This document shows, piece by piece, positions 1-7,258 of a stretch of 33,023 bases of DNA (within the stretch, counting starts at the first letter, position 1; the number at the start of each line of letters is the position of its first letter). Made by a program: the position numbers and the translations under genes. A model generated the notes under the pieces. The model worked only from the letters and a program-made list of their open reading frames with translations, had not been told where the DNA came from and ran no database searches. The stretch spans positions 1 to 33,023 of the forward strand of contig JAGADM010000107.1 of assembly GCA_017613595.1 (NCBI GenBank). Reading direction: 5' to 3'. Source of the DNA: Lachnospiraceae bacterium (GTDB lineage Bacteria > Bacillota_A > Clostridia > Lachnospirales > Lachnospiraceae).

Positions 1-475
1 CGTCAAGCTTGTCCACGGTCAGCTTTCCGTAAACTTCGCCGTTGATCGTCATGACAGGTGCAAGTCCGCAGGCGCCGATACAACGGCATGCATCCAATGA
101 GAACTTGCCGTCCGGCGTGCACTGTCCGCCTTCGATACCGAGCTTTTCACAAAGCTTGTTATAGATGTCACCCGATCCTTTTACGTAGCAGGCTGTACCA
201 AGGCATACGGAAATTGCATACTTTCCCTTCGGATAGAGAGAAAACTGTGCGTAGAAGGTAACAACACCGTAAACCTTCTCCAACGGAATTCCGGTCTCAT
301 CCGAAATCATCTTCTGAACTTCGATCGGCAGATAACCATAGATGTCCTGTGCTTTCTGCAGAATCGGCATCAGTGCGCCCCGCTCATCCTTAAGCTCACG
401 AATAACCTGCAACAACTGTTGCTTCTGTTCTTCAGTTCCGCGGAAAGGAACTGTCGTCTTTTTGTCAGCGCCCAT
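1..475 (-). CDS. NuoE/HndA-family [2Fe-2S] subunit of an NADH dehydrogenase or [FeFe] hydrogenase complex (C-terminus cut by window edge)
   Basis: Thioredoxin-like [2Fe-2S] electron-transfer subunit of the NuoE/HndA/HydC family, which passes electrons between a flavin NADH (or NADPH) subunit and the rest of a cytoplasmic complex. The 158 readable residues begin with a basic, hydrophilic helix. Cluster ligands are visible as C91-x4-C96 (CLGTAC) and C132-x3-C136 (CIGAC), the family pattern, and the motif GVVTFYAQF near residue 70 is typical. The ATG at 475 follows an AAAGGAGG box at 482-490. The family is usually 155-175 residues, so only a few residues should be missing beyond base 1. In Clostridia the next genes are usually HndB/HndC/HndD or NuoF/hydrogenase subunits, which would lie outside the window. 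The choice between an electron-bifurcating hydrogenase and another complex cannot be made here. Confidence 0.93.
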   Translation of the reverse strand, partial: MGADKKTTVPFRGTEEQKQQLLQVIRELKDERGALMPILQKAQDIYGYLPIEVQKMISDETGIPLEKVYGVVTFYAQFSLYPKGKYAISVCLGTACYVKGSGDIYNKLCEKLGIEGGQCTPDGKFSLDACRCIGACGLAPVMTINGEVYGKLTVDKLD

Positions 476-508
476 TGAGCGTCCTCCTTTACATAATTAG
501 TTAATCGT

Positions 509-514
509 ATTCTA
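509..514 (-). promoter_or_regulatory. Extended -10 promoter for the NuoE-like gene
   Basis: Read on the minus strand, TGTTAGAAT matches an extended -10 (TGn then TAGAAT) about 34 bases upstream of the start codon. No good -35 hexamer is seen at 16-18 bases, as is usual for extended -10 promoters. Inferred from sequence only. Confidence 0.4.
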
Positions 515-590
515 ACACTAAAGGGGGCGGAATTCCAGCAGTTTTTCGGGCAAAAGGTCGGTTTTCACATTGTTTTTTTATTTAATTCAT

Positions 591-604
591 GTATACATGT
601 ATAC
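591..604. promoter_or_regulatory. Perfect 14-bp palindrome, operator-like
   Basis: GTATACATGTATAC is exactly self-complementary. It sits about 77 bases upstream of the candidate -10 of the NuoE-like gene, a position suited to an activator or repressor dimer. It does not match the Rex consensus (TTGTTAA-N4-TTAACAA) that often controls redox genes. The binding protein is unknown. Confidence 0.35.
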
Positions 605-726
605 CGCATTGTATTTGTCAGATTACGTGTCCCGAGGGTGTGAATTTTCAGAATATTTTATCCAATTTAATCGTGCAAAAAGGCGCGGAAAATGTCACTT
701 AAAATGACATTGCGCGGCAATGAAAA

Positions 727-753
727 AGGAACCGTTCTTTCCATACGGTTCCT
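727..753 (-). terminator. Rho-independent terminator of the CarD gene
   Basis: A 9-bp perfect stem (AGGAACCGT at 727-735 with ACGGTTCCT at 745-753) and a 9-base loop. On the minus strand it is followed by a T run (A's at 723-727 of the plus strand). It lies about 100 bases past the CarD stop codon. Confidence 0.8.
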
Positions 754-850
754 GCTTCATTCTTATGTATTCCGGGCGGTACTTCCGCACTCTGAGGGCT
801 CCGTTTCCATCCCTCCCGTGTTCCCGCCGTGTCCGGTTATATTTTATTGT

Positions 851-1354
851 TCAGGCCTTGTCCTGTACCTGTTTCAGCACATACTCCCTGGCTTCCGTCC
901 TGCTCATGTCAAGCGAGATCGCAAGCTCTCCGAGAAGCCCGTCTTCCGCCATTTTGAAATACTTTTCATCGCTTGATGTCGTCTTCTTGCCCTGCGCCTG
1001 ACGCTTCGCGCGGCGCTCATCGATCGTCTTAATGATGCGCACCAGATCTTCGCACCGTCCGGACCGGATCGCGTCCCGGTACTCCTGCTCACGGCGCTTG
1101 TCTTCCATTTCGCCGAGGCTCTTGATCTTATTAATCCCGGAGATCAGCTTTTCGGCTTCGCTGCGGGTCAGGACCGGCCGGATCATTACCTTCGGGTTAT
1201 CGACAGGCGAATAGATCGTGCTCTTCGTATAGCAGGTCGTCAGAGTATAGTATTCCCTGTCGCCGGACCCGGACATGCCGGTAAGAGGGCCGATCTTCTC
1301 GACCTTACAGGCACCGTTGCTTCCGTGAATGACATAATCGCCTACCTGAAACAT
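851..1354 (-). CDS. CarD family transcriptional regulator
   Basis: A 167-residue protein whose N-terminus (MFQVGDYVIHGSNGACKVEKI) is the signature of the CarD/CdnL/TRCF RNA-polymerase-interacting domain, a Tudor-like fold that binds the beta subunit and stabilises open promoter complexes. Residues 1-65 form this domain. From about residue 70 the protein is helical and highly charged, as in the DNA-contacting C-terminal part of CdnL proteins. Length is normal for the family. An ATG at 1354 is preceded by GAAGGAG seven bases away. The gene is monocistronic: it has its own promoter, a structured leader and a terminator. In Clostridia these proteins are often called CarD family regulators without a defined regulon, and nothing here identifies targets. 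Confidence 0.92.
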   Translation of the reverse strand: MFQVGDYVIHGSNGACKVEKIGPLTGMSGSGDREYYTLTTCYTKSTIYSPVDNPKVMIRPVLTRSEAEKLISGINKIKSLGEMEDKRREQEYRDAIRSGRCEDLVRIIKTIDERRAKRQAQGKKTTSSDEKYFKMAEDGLLGELAISLDMSRTEAREYVLKQVQDKA

Positions 1355-1434
1355 ACTCTGCTCCTTCGTTTACGACACAATCCGCCGCGGATTCCTTTCC
1401 TCTCCGCCCCGGATTTCAGACAAATGGCACTACT

Positions 1435-1458
1435 CGGAGGGAACCCCGGTTCCCTCCG
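1435..1458 (-). promoter_or_regulatory. Strong hairpin at the predicted 5' end of the carD mRNA
   Basis: CGGAGGGAAC (1435-1444) pairs with GTTCCCTCCG (1449-1458), and an inner C-G pair leaves only a 2-4 base loop. The predicted start of transcription from the -10 at 1464-1469 falls at about 1457, so the transcript would begin with this stem. A 5'-terminal stem-loop commonly slows mRNA decay. No T run follows on either strand, so it is not an ordinary terminator. Confidence 0.55.
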
Positions 1459-1463
1459 TATAT

Positions 1464-1493
1464 ATCATAACACAATTTTACGCAAAATGTAAG
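1464..1493 (-). promoter_or_regulatory. Promoter of the carD gene
   Basis: On the minus strand: -35 CTTACA (1488-1493), 18-base spacer, -10 TATGAT (1464-1469). The -10 differs from consensus at one base. It gives a leader of roughly 100 bases before the ATG at 1354. Confidence 0.55.
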
Positions 1494-1544
1494 TCTTTTT
1501 TCGCATTTTCCGTAAATAGTCAGATAATTTCAGCGGTATTTCGG

Positions 1545-1573
1545 TTGTCTGAAAACACATTCTGTGATACACT
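1545..1573 (+). promoter_or_regulatory. Promoter of the nucleosidase / SPL-like / SDR operon
   Basis: -35 TTGTCT (1545-1550), 17-base spacer, -10 TACACT (1568-1573), with TGA just before the -10 giving an extended -10. The TTG that could be read as a start codon at 1545 is therefore better explained as the -35 element. Confidence 0.6.
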
Positions 1574-1640
1574 GAAGAGCGGAATGCGACCGGACGCAGA
1601 TGCGCGGACCGCGTCAGGATATCCTTTACGGAGGGCACTT

Positions 1641-2462
1641 ATGCTTTGGTTCTTTACGGCAATTTATCCGGAAGCCGCGCCGGTTGTTTCACGGTATGCC
1701 ATGAAACGTACGGCCGGGCGGTTCGCTGACATATTCCGCGGCGAAGACGCGGTTCTCGTTCTCACGGGATCCGGTCCTGTGCGCGCGGCGTCTGCCGTTT
1801 CGGAAGCACTCACACTCGATGCTCCGGGGCCGAAGGATATCCTCATCAACCTCGGTATATGCGGCGCGCCGGAGGGATATGCCTTCGGGGAATGCTGCCG
1901 TATCCATAAGATCACCGATGCCTGTTCCTGCAGGGATTTCTATCCCGATCTGCTGGCGGACTCCGCTTTTCGGGAAGCGGCTCTGACCACTTACGGAAAG
2001 CCTTGCGAAGCTCCGGAAACGCTTGCCGACATGGAAGGCTCCGCGTTTTTTGAAACGGCTGTGAAGGCGGTTTCGCCGGACCGGATCTTTCTTTACAAGA
2101 TTGTTTCGGACCGCGGAAATACGGACGCTCTGACGCCGCAGACGGTCACAAACCTTATTGCGAAGGCTCTCCCCGGTATTATCTCTGAAGCGGAACGGTA
2201 CGCTTCCCTTCTGCCGGAGCCGAAGGAGCTCAGCGCGGAAGCGGAGGAGGCAGCCGATGGCATCTGCCGTCTTCTTGACGCGTCGGTCACGATGCGTAGT
2301 GAGATAATGAAACTGGCCCTCTATATAGAGTTAAGAGACGGAAACGCCGCGGAGCGGCTCCGTGCGTTTCTGAACGAAGAAGGAATCAGCGGAGAACAGC
2401 CGCTTCGGAGAAAGGAGGGCAAGATCATCCTTGAACACTTACGGCAATTCTGCCTTCGGTAA
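1641..2462 (+). CDS. MTA/SAH nucleosidase-like protein (PNP/UDP phosphorylase superfamily)
   Basis: Predicted cytoplasmic N-ribosyl hydrolase related to 5'-methylthioadenosine/S-adenosylhomocysteine nucleosidase. All three catalytic landmarks of E. coli MTAN have counterparts: a Glu in the first loop (E11 in YPEAAP), the ribose-binding Met-Glu (M131-E132 in DMEGSA), and the catalytic Asp (D157 in VSDRGN). Glycine-rich loops lie at 43-46 and 72-75. The start at ATG 1641 is chosen because GGAGGG lies five bases upstream and a promoter lies just before it; the longer in-frame TTG at 1545 overlaps the -35. The result is 273 residues, about 40 more than typical MTAN, the excess being a helical C-terminal tail from about residue 175. 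It overlaps the downstream radical SAM gene by 32 bases. A likely role is hydrolysis of 5'-deoxyadenosine or SAH made by that enzyme; this is inference. Confidence 0.8.
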   Translation: MLWFFTAIYPEAAPVVSRYAMKRTAGRFADIFRGEDAVLVLTGSGPVRAASAVSEALTLDAPGPKDILINLGICGAPEGYAFGECCRIHKITDACSCRDFYPDLLADSAFREAALTTYGKPCEAPETLADMEGSAFFETAVKAVSPDRIFLYKIVSDRGNTDALTPQTVTNLIAKALPGIISEAERYASLLPEPKELSAEAEEAADGICRLLDASVTMRSEIMKLALYIELRDGNAAERLRAFLNEEGISGEQPLRRKEGKIILEHLRQFCLR

Positions 2463-3477
2463 CGAAGTTTCGTTCCGGAAGGCGTTCTCCCGCGTCTATG
2501 CAGAGGATGCCGCGCTTTCCTATCCGAGGACGCGGGAAATCCTCAGCCGGCTGCCCGGCAGCACGGTCATTCCGATACACGATTACAAGAATCTGTTCAA
2601 CCGTCCGAACCAGTCCGCAGCCTTGCAGAAGCAGGCTCCGGCACTGATTTTAGCGGTGCAGAAGCCGCCGTTTCTCTACCCCGGCGCAGCGGTGTGCCAG
2701 GACTTCGGCGAGCGGCATTTTTACTATACTTCCTGTATCCGCAACTGCCCGTACGACTGTGAATACTGCTATCTGCAGGGGATGTATCCGTCTGGTGACA
2801 TCGTAATCTTCGTGAACCTTGAAGATGTCTTTACGGAGATTTCCGAGGTGCTTACGAAGCATCCGCTGTACCTCTGCATCAGCTTTGACACCGACCTGCC
2901 CGCGCTCGACGGGCTGACCGGCTTTCTAGCGGACTGGGCCCGCTTTGCCGCCGCCAATCCGTCGCTTCTTCTGGAAGTCCGGACGAAAAGCGCCGCGGTA
3001 TCGGCCGTCTCCGCGCTGCCGGTGCTTGACAATATGATCTTCGCGGTCACGGTTTCTCCGGAGCCTGTCAGGCAACGTTTTGAACACCGCACGCCGCCGC
3101 TAGCGGACCGCCTGAAGCTCGTGAACACTGCTCTTTCGGAGGGCAGGCAGGTAAGACTCTGCTTTGACCCGATGCTTCGGATCCGTGATTTTGAGACCGT
3201 CTACGGCGAGCTGTTCCGAACGGTCCGTGAAACGGTTCCGACGGAAAAGCTGCGTGACGTCAGCGCAGGAACCTTCCGTATCTCCGCGGAATATCTGAAA
3301 CACATGCGAAGCCACCGTTCCTGCGAGATCACGGCTTACCCGTACACCAACGCGGACGGCGTGTACGGCTATGACGCGGCAGATGTGCGTGAAATGCTCT
3401 CATTTGCCCGCAGCCGCCTTGCGGAAATGATTCCCGAAGAACGGATCTTTTTAAGTGAAGAACTGCCGAAAGGATAA
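2431..3477 (+). CDS. Spore photoproduct lyase (SPL) family radical SAM protein
   Basis: A 348-residue radical SAM enzyme of the SPL family. The [4Fe-4S] ligands form C106-x3-C110-x2-C113, the spacing peculiar to SPL, and the context EYCYLQ (112-116) matches the Y-C-Y-L-Q of Bacillus SplB, keeping the two tyrosines that flank the last cysteine. SPL repairs the UV thymine dimer of spores by hydrogen-atom transfer. By my alignment by eye (DLPALDGLT at 155-163 against the Bacillus block DIVGIDHLT) the H-donor cysteine C141 is replaced by F152; a cysteine sits three residues earlier at C149. So photoproduct repair is not assured and the substrate may differ. The start is TTG at 2431, behind AAAGGAGGG at 2411-2419 and inside the end of the nucleosidase gene, which implies translational coupling. 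The SDR gene follows after 4 bases. Confidence 0.85.
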   Translation: MNTYGNSAFGNEVSFRKAFSRVYAEDAALSYPRTREILSRLPGSTVIPIHDYKNLFNRPNQSAALQKQAPALILAVQKPPFLYPGAAVCQDFGERHFYYTSCIRNCPYDCEYCYLQGMYPSGDIVIFVNLEDVFTEISEVLTKHPLYLCISFDTDLPALDGLTGFLADWARFAAANPSLLLEVRTKSAAVSAVSALPVLDNMIFAVTVSPEPVRQRFEHRTPPLADRLKLVNTALSEGRQVRLCFDPMLRIRDFETVYGELFRTVRETVPTEKLRDVSAGTFRISAEYLKHMRSHRSCEITAYPYTNADGVYGYDAADVREMLSFARSRLAEMIPEERIFLSEELPKG

Positions 3478-3481
3478 AACT

Positions 3482-4186
3482 ATGGATACTGTGAAAACCG
3501 CACTAGTCACCGGAGCCTCGTCGGGCATCGGACGCGCCGTCGCGGAAGCGCTTCTTGCGGACGGCTTCACGGTCTACGGCATCGGCCGGACCTTCCCCGA
3601 AGACACCGACGCACGGCTTCACAAACTCGAATACGACCTCACGAAGACCGCAGGTCTTCCGGACTATCTGAAAACAAATGTGCCGCAGCCGCTCTCGCTT
3701 CTCGTGAACTGTGCCGGCTGCGCCTACTACGGGCCGCATGAGACGCTCTCTCCCGCCGCCGTTCACGAAATGGTTGCGGTCAACGTGGAAGTGCCCCTGC
3801 TTCTTACAAACCGCTTCCTGAGGGATTTACAGAAGACGCAGGGCGCCGTAGTGAACATCTCGTCCGTGACGGCAAAGCAGAGCAGCAACACCTACGGCTG
3901 CGCCTACGGGGCGACCAAGGCCGCACTGTCGCATTTTTCGGAGGCGCTCTTTGAAGAGACAAGAAAGAGCGGCGTACGGATCATCACGATCCACCCCGAT
4001 CTGACCGATACGAACCTCTACCGGAACGCGGACTTCCGTCCCGCTGAAGAACCCACGTGTGTCCTTACCGCGCAGGAAGTCGCGGAAGCCGTTCTCTTCG
4101 CCGTTCACGCAAGGGACGGTCTTGTCGTAAGCGACATCACGCTGCGGCCGCAGAAGAACCGCATCGTACGGAATAAAACGGAGTGA
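3482..4186 (+). CDS. Short-chain dehydrogenase/reductase (SDR) family protein
   Basis: A 234-residue classical SDR with a Rossmann fold. Visible motifs are the cofactor loop TGASSGIG (10-17), an NAG-type motif written NCAG (76-79), the catalytic serine in ISSV (126-129) and the Y142-x3-K146 pair (YGATK). R26/R36-type basic residues after beta-2 (GIGRTF) favour NADP(H), but this is a weak guide. It acts in the cytoplasm on an unknown alcohol or carbonyl. ATG 3482 is chosen because AAAGGA lies seven bases upstream and the fold begins at once; a GTG 27 bases earlier lies inside the SPL-like gene. It is the third gene of the operon. The last codons are part of a 28-bp imperfect tandem duplication that continues past the stop. 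Confidence 0.88.
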   Translation: MDTVKTALVTGASSGIGRAVAEALLADGFTVYGIGRTFPEDTDARLHKLEYDLTKTAGLPDYLKTNVPQPLSLLVNCAGCAYYGPHETLSPAAVHEMVAVNVEVPLLLTNRFLRDLQKTQGAVVNISSVTAKQSSNTYGCAYGATKAALSHFSEALFEETRKSGVRIITIHPDLTDTNLYRNADFRPAEEPTCVLTAQEVAEAVLFAVHARDGLVVSDITLRPQKNRIVRNKTE

Positions 4187-4213
4187 CCGCATCGTGCGGA
4201 ACAAGGCGGCGTG
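4158..4213 (+). repeat. Imperfect 28-bp tandem duplication across the SDR stop codon
   Basis: Unit 1 is 4158-4185 and unit 2 is 4186-4213; 23 of 28 bases agree. Both begin ACCGCATCGT and end with GTG. The stop codon of the SDR gene lies at the junction, so the second copy is untranslated. It looks like a slippage or duplication event that has since diverged. Confidence 0.75.
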
Positions 4214-4316
4214 ACCGCCCCGGCCGTCGGCCCGTATTCACACCCTTGCCGCACTCTGGCCGGAGGGGACACGGTACCGCCGGGAACCGCAGCGGCACTT
4301 TATCGGAAACAACACG

Positions 4317-4357
4317 AAAAGGCTGCCTCACCGTTTTTCACGGTGAAGCAGCCTTTT
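4317..4357. terminator. Bidirectional rho-independent terminator between SDR and lemA
   Basis: An 18-bp stem with one C-A mismatch (4317-4334 with 4340-4357) closes a TTTTC loop. It begins AAAAGGCTGC and ends GCAGCCTTTT, so it has an A run before and a T run after, and can act on both convergent operons (SDR on plus, LemA on minus). Confidence 0.85.
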
Positions 4358-4444
4358 ACACTGTGGATATAATACCCCCCATTCCGGCACCTATGCCGGA
4401 ACGCTCCGGCCGAAACCGTCCGGGCGTCTCCCCTCTACACGATA

Positions 4445-5002
4445 TCAGATATCGATCTTAACATTTACATCATTGCGCTTTGTTGCCTCAGCCTCGAAGA
4501 ATGCCTCTTTCGCGATTCCCATGGCACCCGCAACAATGCTGGTCGGGAACGAAACGATCTTCTGGTTCAGAGTAGATACGTTTGCGTTGTAAGCGCGGCG
4601 TGCGCCCTGAAGATGCTCTTCCACATCCATAACCGCAATCTGCAGCTGACGGAAGTTCTCATTGGCATGCAGCTGAGGATAATTCTCAGCAAGGAAGTTG
4701 AGTTCTCTCTGAACGTCGCCCATCTTCTCGGCAGCTTCGTTCTTCTCGGAGATGGTCATGCCCTTACGAAGCTTGATGGCTTCGAGGATTGTCTGCTTCT
4801 CGAAGGTTGCGTAGGACTTTGCCACATCAACCATCTTGGTCAGCACATCATAACGCTTCGTCAGAGCCACATCGATACCCGAGGAAGCCTCTTCGATCTT
4901 AACCTTTGTCTGACGGAGTCCGTTCACGGTGGAAATCCACCATCCGAAACAGATCACAACCAAAGCCACAACAACAATTACAACGATCGTTACTCCATCC
5001 AT
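4445..5002 (-). CDS. LemA family membrane protein
   Basis: LemA-family protein of 185 residues. One N-terminal transmembrane helix (about residues 4-24, rich in Val and Ile) is followed by a long helical domain. The family signature is clear: LAENYPQLHANENFRQLQ near the middle, then ARRAYNANVSTLNQKIVSFP and IVAGAMG-x-FFEAE towards the end. Function is unknown for the family. The start is uncertain: GTG at 5032 follows AGGAGG by only 3 bases and would add ten atypical residues, whereas ATG at 5002 gives the usual family length but has only a weak GGAAAGAG box. A short stem (GAGAC/GTCTC) between the two could bring the strong AGGAGG closer to the ATG. It is the second gene of an operon with DUF3137, a common pairing. 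Confidence 0.88.
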   Translation of the reverse strand: MDGVTIVVIVVVALVVICFGWWISTVNGLRQTKVKIEEASSGIDVALTKRYDVLTKMVDVAKSYATFEKQTILEAIKLRKGMTISEKNEAAEKMGDVQRELNFLAENYPQLHANENFRQLQIAVMDVEEHLQGARRAYNANVSTLNQKIVSFPTSIVAGAMGIAKEAFFEAEATKRNDVNVKIDI

Positions 5003-5059
5003 ACTCTTTCCGCATGAGACGCCCGGTCTCACGCTCCTCCTTTCTTGATTTGGAAAAGT

Positions 5060-5935
5060 TTATAAGAAAATCTTACGATCCAGGTTCATACTTACGACAA
5101 ATGAGGTGATTGCGTTAATCTCTCTCGTCACTTCATTGAGGTCGTCATTCGTAATGGTTCTCCACGGCGGTTCAAGGGAATCCTTCTTCGAATTCACCGC
5201 CACATGCATCTTATTGTCGACAAATCCGACCATAATCTTTCCGTCCATCGCCTGCGCCAGTCTCAAAAGGCCCTGCATGACACCCGGTGTCAGCAGATAG
5301 AACGCCTCGCCTTCATCCTGACAGAGACACTGGAACTCTTTATTGAAGGACTCATCCTCGGTCTTAAATACATGTCTCCGATCGGCCTTCTTCGTGAAGA
5401 AGCCTTTGCGACGGTTCGCGTAGCTGAATCCCTTCTGGATGATCTGCAGATCACCCTGAAACGACTTGTTGGATTCAAAGATCATCCAACGCCCATGCAG
5501 GTAAGTCGTCGTGGTCGTATGGCCTTCGGAATCGGTGGATTCATCCTCGATCAGGACATCCGCACGTTCAAACGAAACACCGTTATAGGTACCGCGGATA
5601 TAATCCTCACTCGAGTAAACGTTACCCATTGCCATGAGGCCCGTTCCGCTGATCACGGCTTTCGGAAATCCCTGCGCCGGGTCGTACACCGCATCCGGAA
5701 TCGCCTGCAGGATCAGTTTCTTAACGAAAACGTCCTTGTAATAGGAGCGGTATTCCTTGCGGTATCTGCTGACCTTTTTCTTGTAGATCAGGACAATCGC
5801 CACAATCACCGCGATGGCAAATATAAAGTTGATATAGAACGAAATGAACGCGAGGAAAATCAGCGGAAGGATAAGAAGCATTCCCTGGGATGATTTCTTT
5901 CGCAGCGAATCCATATACTGAATATCTTCCTGCAT
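5060..5935 (-). CDS. DUF3137 domain-containing membrane protein
   Basis: A 291-residue protein with two closely spaced transmembrane segments (about 19-35 and 36-50) and a large soluble domain that matches my recollection of DUF3137, including KLILQAIPDAVYDP and the block around HGRWMIFESNKSFQGDLQI. The N-terminus is charged and cytoplasmic, and the soluble part most likely also faces the cytoplasm. No catalytic motif is evident. The ATG at 5935 has AAAGGAG seven bases upstream. LemA follows after 57 bases. DUF3137 and LemA genes are neighbours in many bacteria, which suggests they act together at the membrane; their biochemical role is not known. Confidence 0.85.
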   Translation of the reverse strand: MQEDIQYMDSLRKKSSQGMLLILPLIFLAFISFYINFIFAIAVIVAIVLIYKKKVSRYRKEYRSYYKDVFVKKLILQAIPDAVYDPAQGFPKAVISGTGLMAMGNVYSSEDYIRGTYNGVSFERADVLIEDESTDSEGHTTTTTYLHGRWMIFESNKSFQGDLQIIQKGFSYANRRKGFFTKKADRRHVFKTEDESFNKEFQCLCQDEGEAFYLLTPGVMQGLLRLAQAMDGKIMVGFVDNKMHVAVNSKKDSLEPPWRTITNDDLNEVTREINAITSFVVSMNLDRKIFL

Positions 5936-5965
5936 ATCCTGCTCCTTTCGGTTGAATTTGTCTAT

Positions 5966-5994
5966 ACTATATCACATGTAAACTACATTTACCA
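5966..5994 (-). promoter_or_regulatory. Promoter of the DUF3137-lemA operon with overlapping inverted repeat
   Basis: On the minus strand an extended -10 (TGA then TATAGT, 5966-5971) lies 31 bases before the start codon, with a poor -35 (TGGTAA) at 17 bases. The inverted repeat GTAAA-5-TTTAC at 5978-5992 lies in the spacer and could be an operator. Confidence 0.5.
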
Positions 5995-6020
5995 GTATTT
6001 TTTTACGATTTTACAATGAT

Positions 6021-7253
6021 TTAACAATTCTCACTGCCTGCCGTGCACAGTCCGAGGAGAATCTTAACGATCGCTTCCATCGATTCGAGCACGCAGTATT
6101 CAAACCGCCCGTGGAAGTTGTGACCGCCGGTGCAGATGTTCGGACAAGGAAGCCCCATAAACGAAAGCCTGGCGCCGTCAGTACCGCCGCGGATCGGACG
6201 GATCAGCGGCTTAATGCCGAGTTTCTCCATCTCCGCCGCCGCATTCTCAATTAAGAAATAATAGTCCGGCTCGATCTTCTCCTTCATGTTGTAATAGGAG
6301 TCGTTGATCTCGGTTTCCACGGTATTGCCGCCGTACAGAATGTCAAGCCGTCTGCCGATATTCCCGGCAAGCGCCTTCTTCTGTTCGAACTTCGCGCGGT
6401 CATGGTCGCGGATAATGTAAACGAGTTTCGCCTCTTCGACGTCGCCCGTAAAATGCAGCAGATGGAAGAATCCTTCATACCCTTCGGTCAGCTCCGGCTT
6501 CTCCGCTTCGGGAAGCATGCAGTCGTACTCCATACCGATCCGCACGGCGTTCTTCATCTTGTTCTTCGCGTCACCCGGGTGCACGCTGATACCGTGAACG
6601 GTAACCGTAAGCGAGGCCGCGTTGAAGTTCTCATACTCGAGCTCGCCGAGCCCGCCGCCGTCCACCGTATAGGCGACATCGGCGCCGAACTGCTCAAGGT
6701 TAAAGAAATCCACTCCCCTGCCGACTTCCTCATCGGGGGTAAATGCGATCGCGATCGTTCCGTGCTCCGCCTCCGGATGGCTGAGCAGATACTCCGCCAT
6801 CGTCATGATCTCACTGACGCCTGCCTTATCGTCGGCGCCGAGAAGCGTCGTTCCGTCCGAAGTAATGATCGTCTTACCCTTATAGGCCGCAAGTTCCGGA
6901 TACGCCTCAGGAGAAAGAACGATGTTCTTCTCCGCATTGAGCACGATATCCCCGCCGTCATAATCTTTAACAATCTGCGGCTTTACGCCTTCTCCGGAAG
7001 CATCCGGAGAGGTGTCCATATGCGAAAGAAAACCGATTACCTGCCCGTTCTTTCCGCCGTCAGTGGCCGGAATCTTCGCGTACACGTAGCCGTTATCGTC
7101 CATGACGACATCGGCCGCTCCGAGAGACTCGAGTTCCTCCTTCAGCATACGTCCGAGCACCTTCTGCTTTTCCGTACTCGGGAATTCCTCGCGGTCCTCC
7201 GCGGACTGCGTATCCACCTTCACGTATTTCAAAAACCGTTCCAAAACATCCAT
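6021..7253 (-). CDS. pepT: Peptidase T (tripeptidase, M20B family)
   Basis: Cytoplasmic di-zinc aminotripeptidase that removes the N-terminal residue of tripeptides. It is 410 residues, the standard length. Metal and catalytic residues align with Salmonella PepT: H78 and D80 (SHMDTSPD), D141 (LLGADDKAG), E175-E176 (TPDEEVGRG), D198 (YTVDGG) and H381 (HNFHG). Of two nearby ATGs, the one at 7253 is preferred because AAGGAG lies eight bases upstream; the one at 7259 overlaps the stop of the upstream gene as TAATG and has the box only two bases away. The overlap with the preceding membrane-protein gene implies coupled translation. No clear terminator follows, so some read-through into DUF3137-lemA is possible. 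Confidence 0.95.
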   Translation of the reverse strand: MDVLERFLKYVKVDTQSAEDREEFPSTEKQKVLGRMLKEELESLGAADVVMDDNGYVYAKIPATDGGKNGQVIGFLSHMDTSPDASGEGVKPQIVKDYDGGDIVLNAEKNIVLSPEAYPELAAYKGKTIITSDGTTLLGADDKAGVSEIMTMAEYLLSHPEAEHGTIAIAFTPDEEVGRGVDFFNLEQFGADVAYTVDGGGLGELEYENFNAASLTVTVHGISVHPGDAKNKMKNAVRIGMEYDCMLPEAEKPELTEGYEGFFHLLHFTGDVEEAKLVYIIRDHDRAKFEQKKALAGNIGRRLDILYGGNTVETEINDSYYNMKEKIEPDYYFLIENAAAEMEKLGIKPLIRPIRGGTDGARLSFMGLPCPNICTGGHNFHGRFEYCVLESMEAIVKILLGLCTAGSENC

Positions 7254-7258
7254 GGTCA

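Larger units (their letters stand above)
476..850. other. 375-bp intergenic region with terminator and two palindromes
   Basis: I see no gene in this stretch. It lies downstream of the CarD gene and upstream of the NuoE-like gene, both on the minus strand. It contains the CarD terminator (727-753), an inverted repeat at 691-711 (AATGTCA, 7-base loop, TGACATT), a perfect 14-bp palindrome at 591-604 (GTATACATGTATAC), and the likely promoter at 509-514. The region is AT-rich compared with its flanks. Confidence 0.7.

Noticed and set aside
1545..1640. N-terminal extension of the nucleosidase from a TTG at 1545
   Set aside because: The TTG is part of a good -35 element with a matching extended -10; the added 32 residues do not resemble the family, and ATG 1641 has an excellent ribosome binding site.
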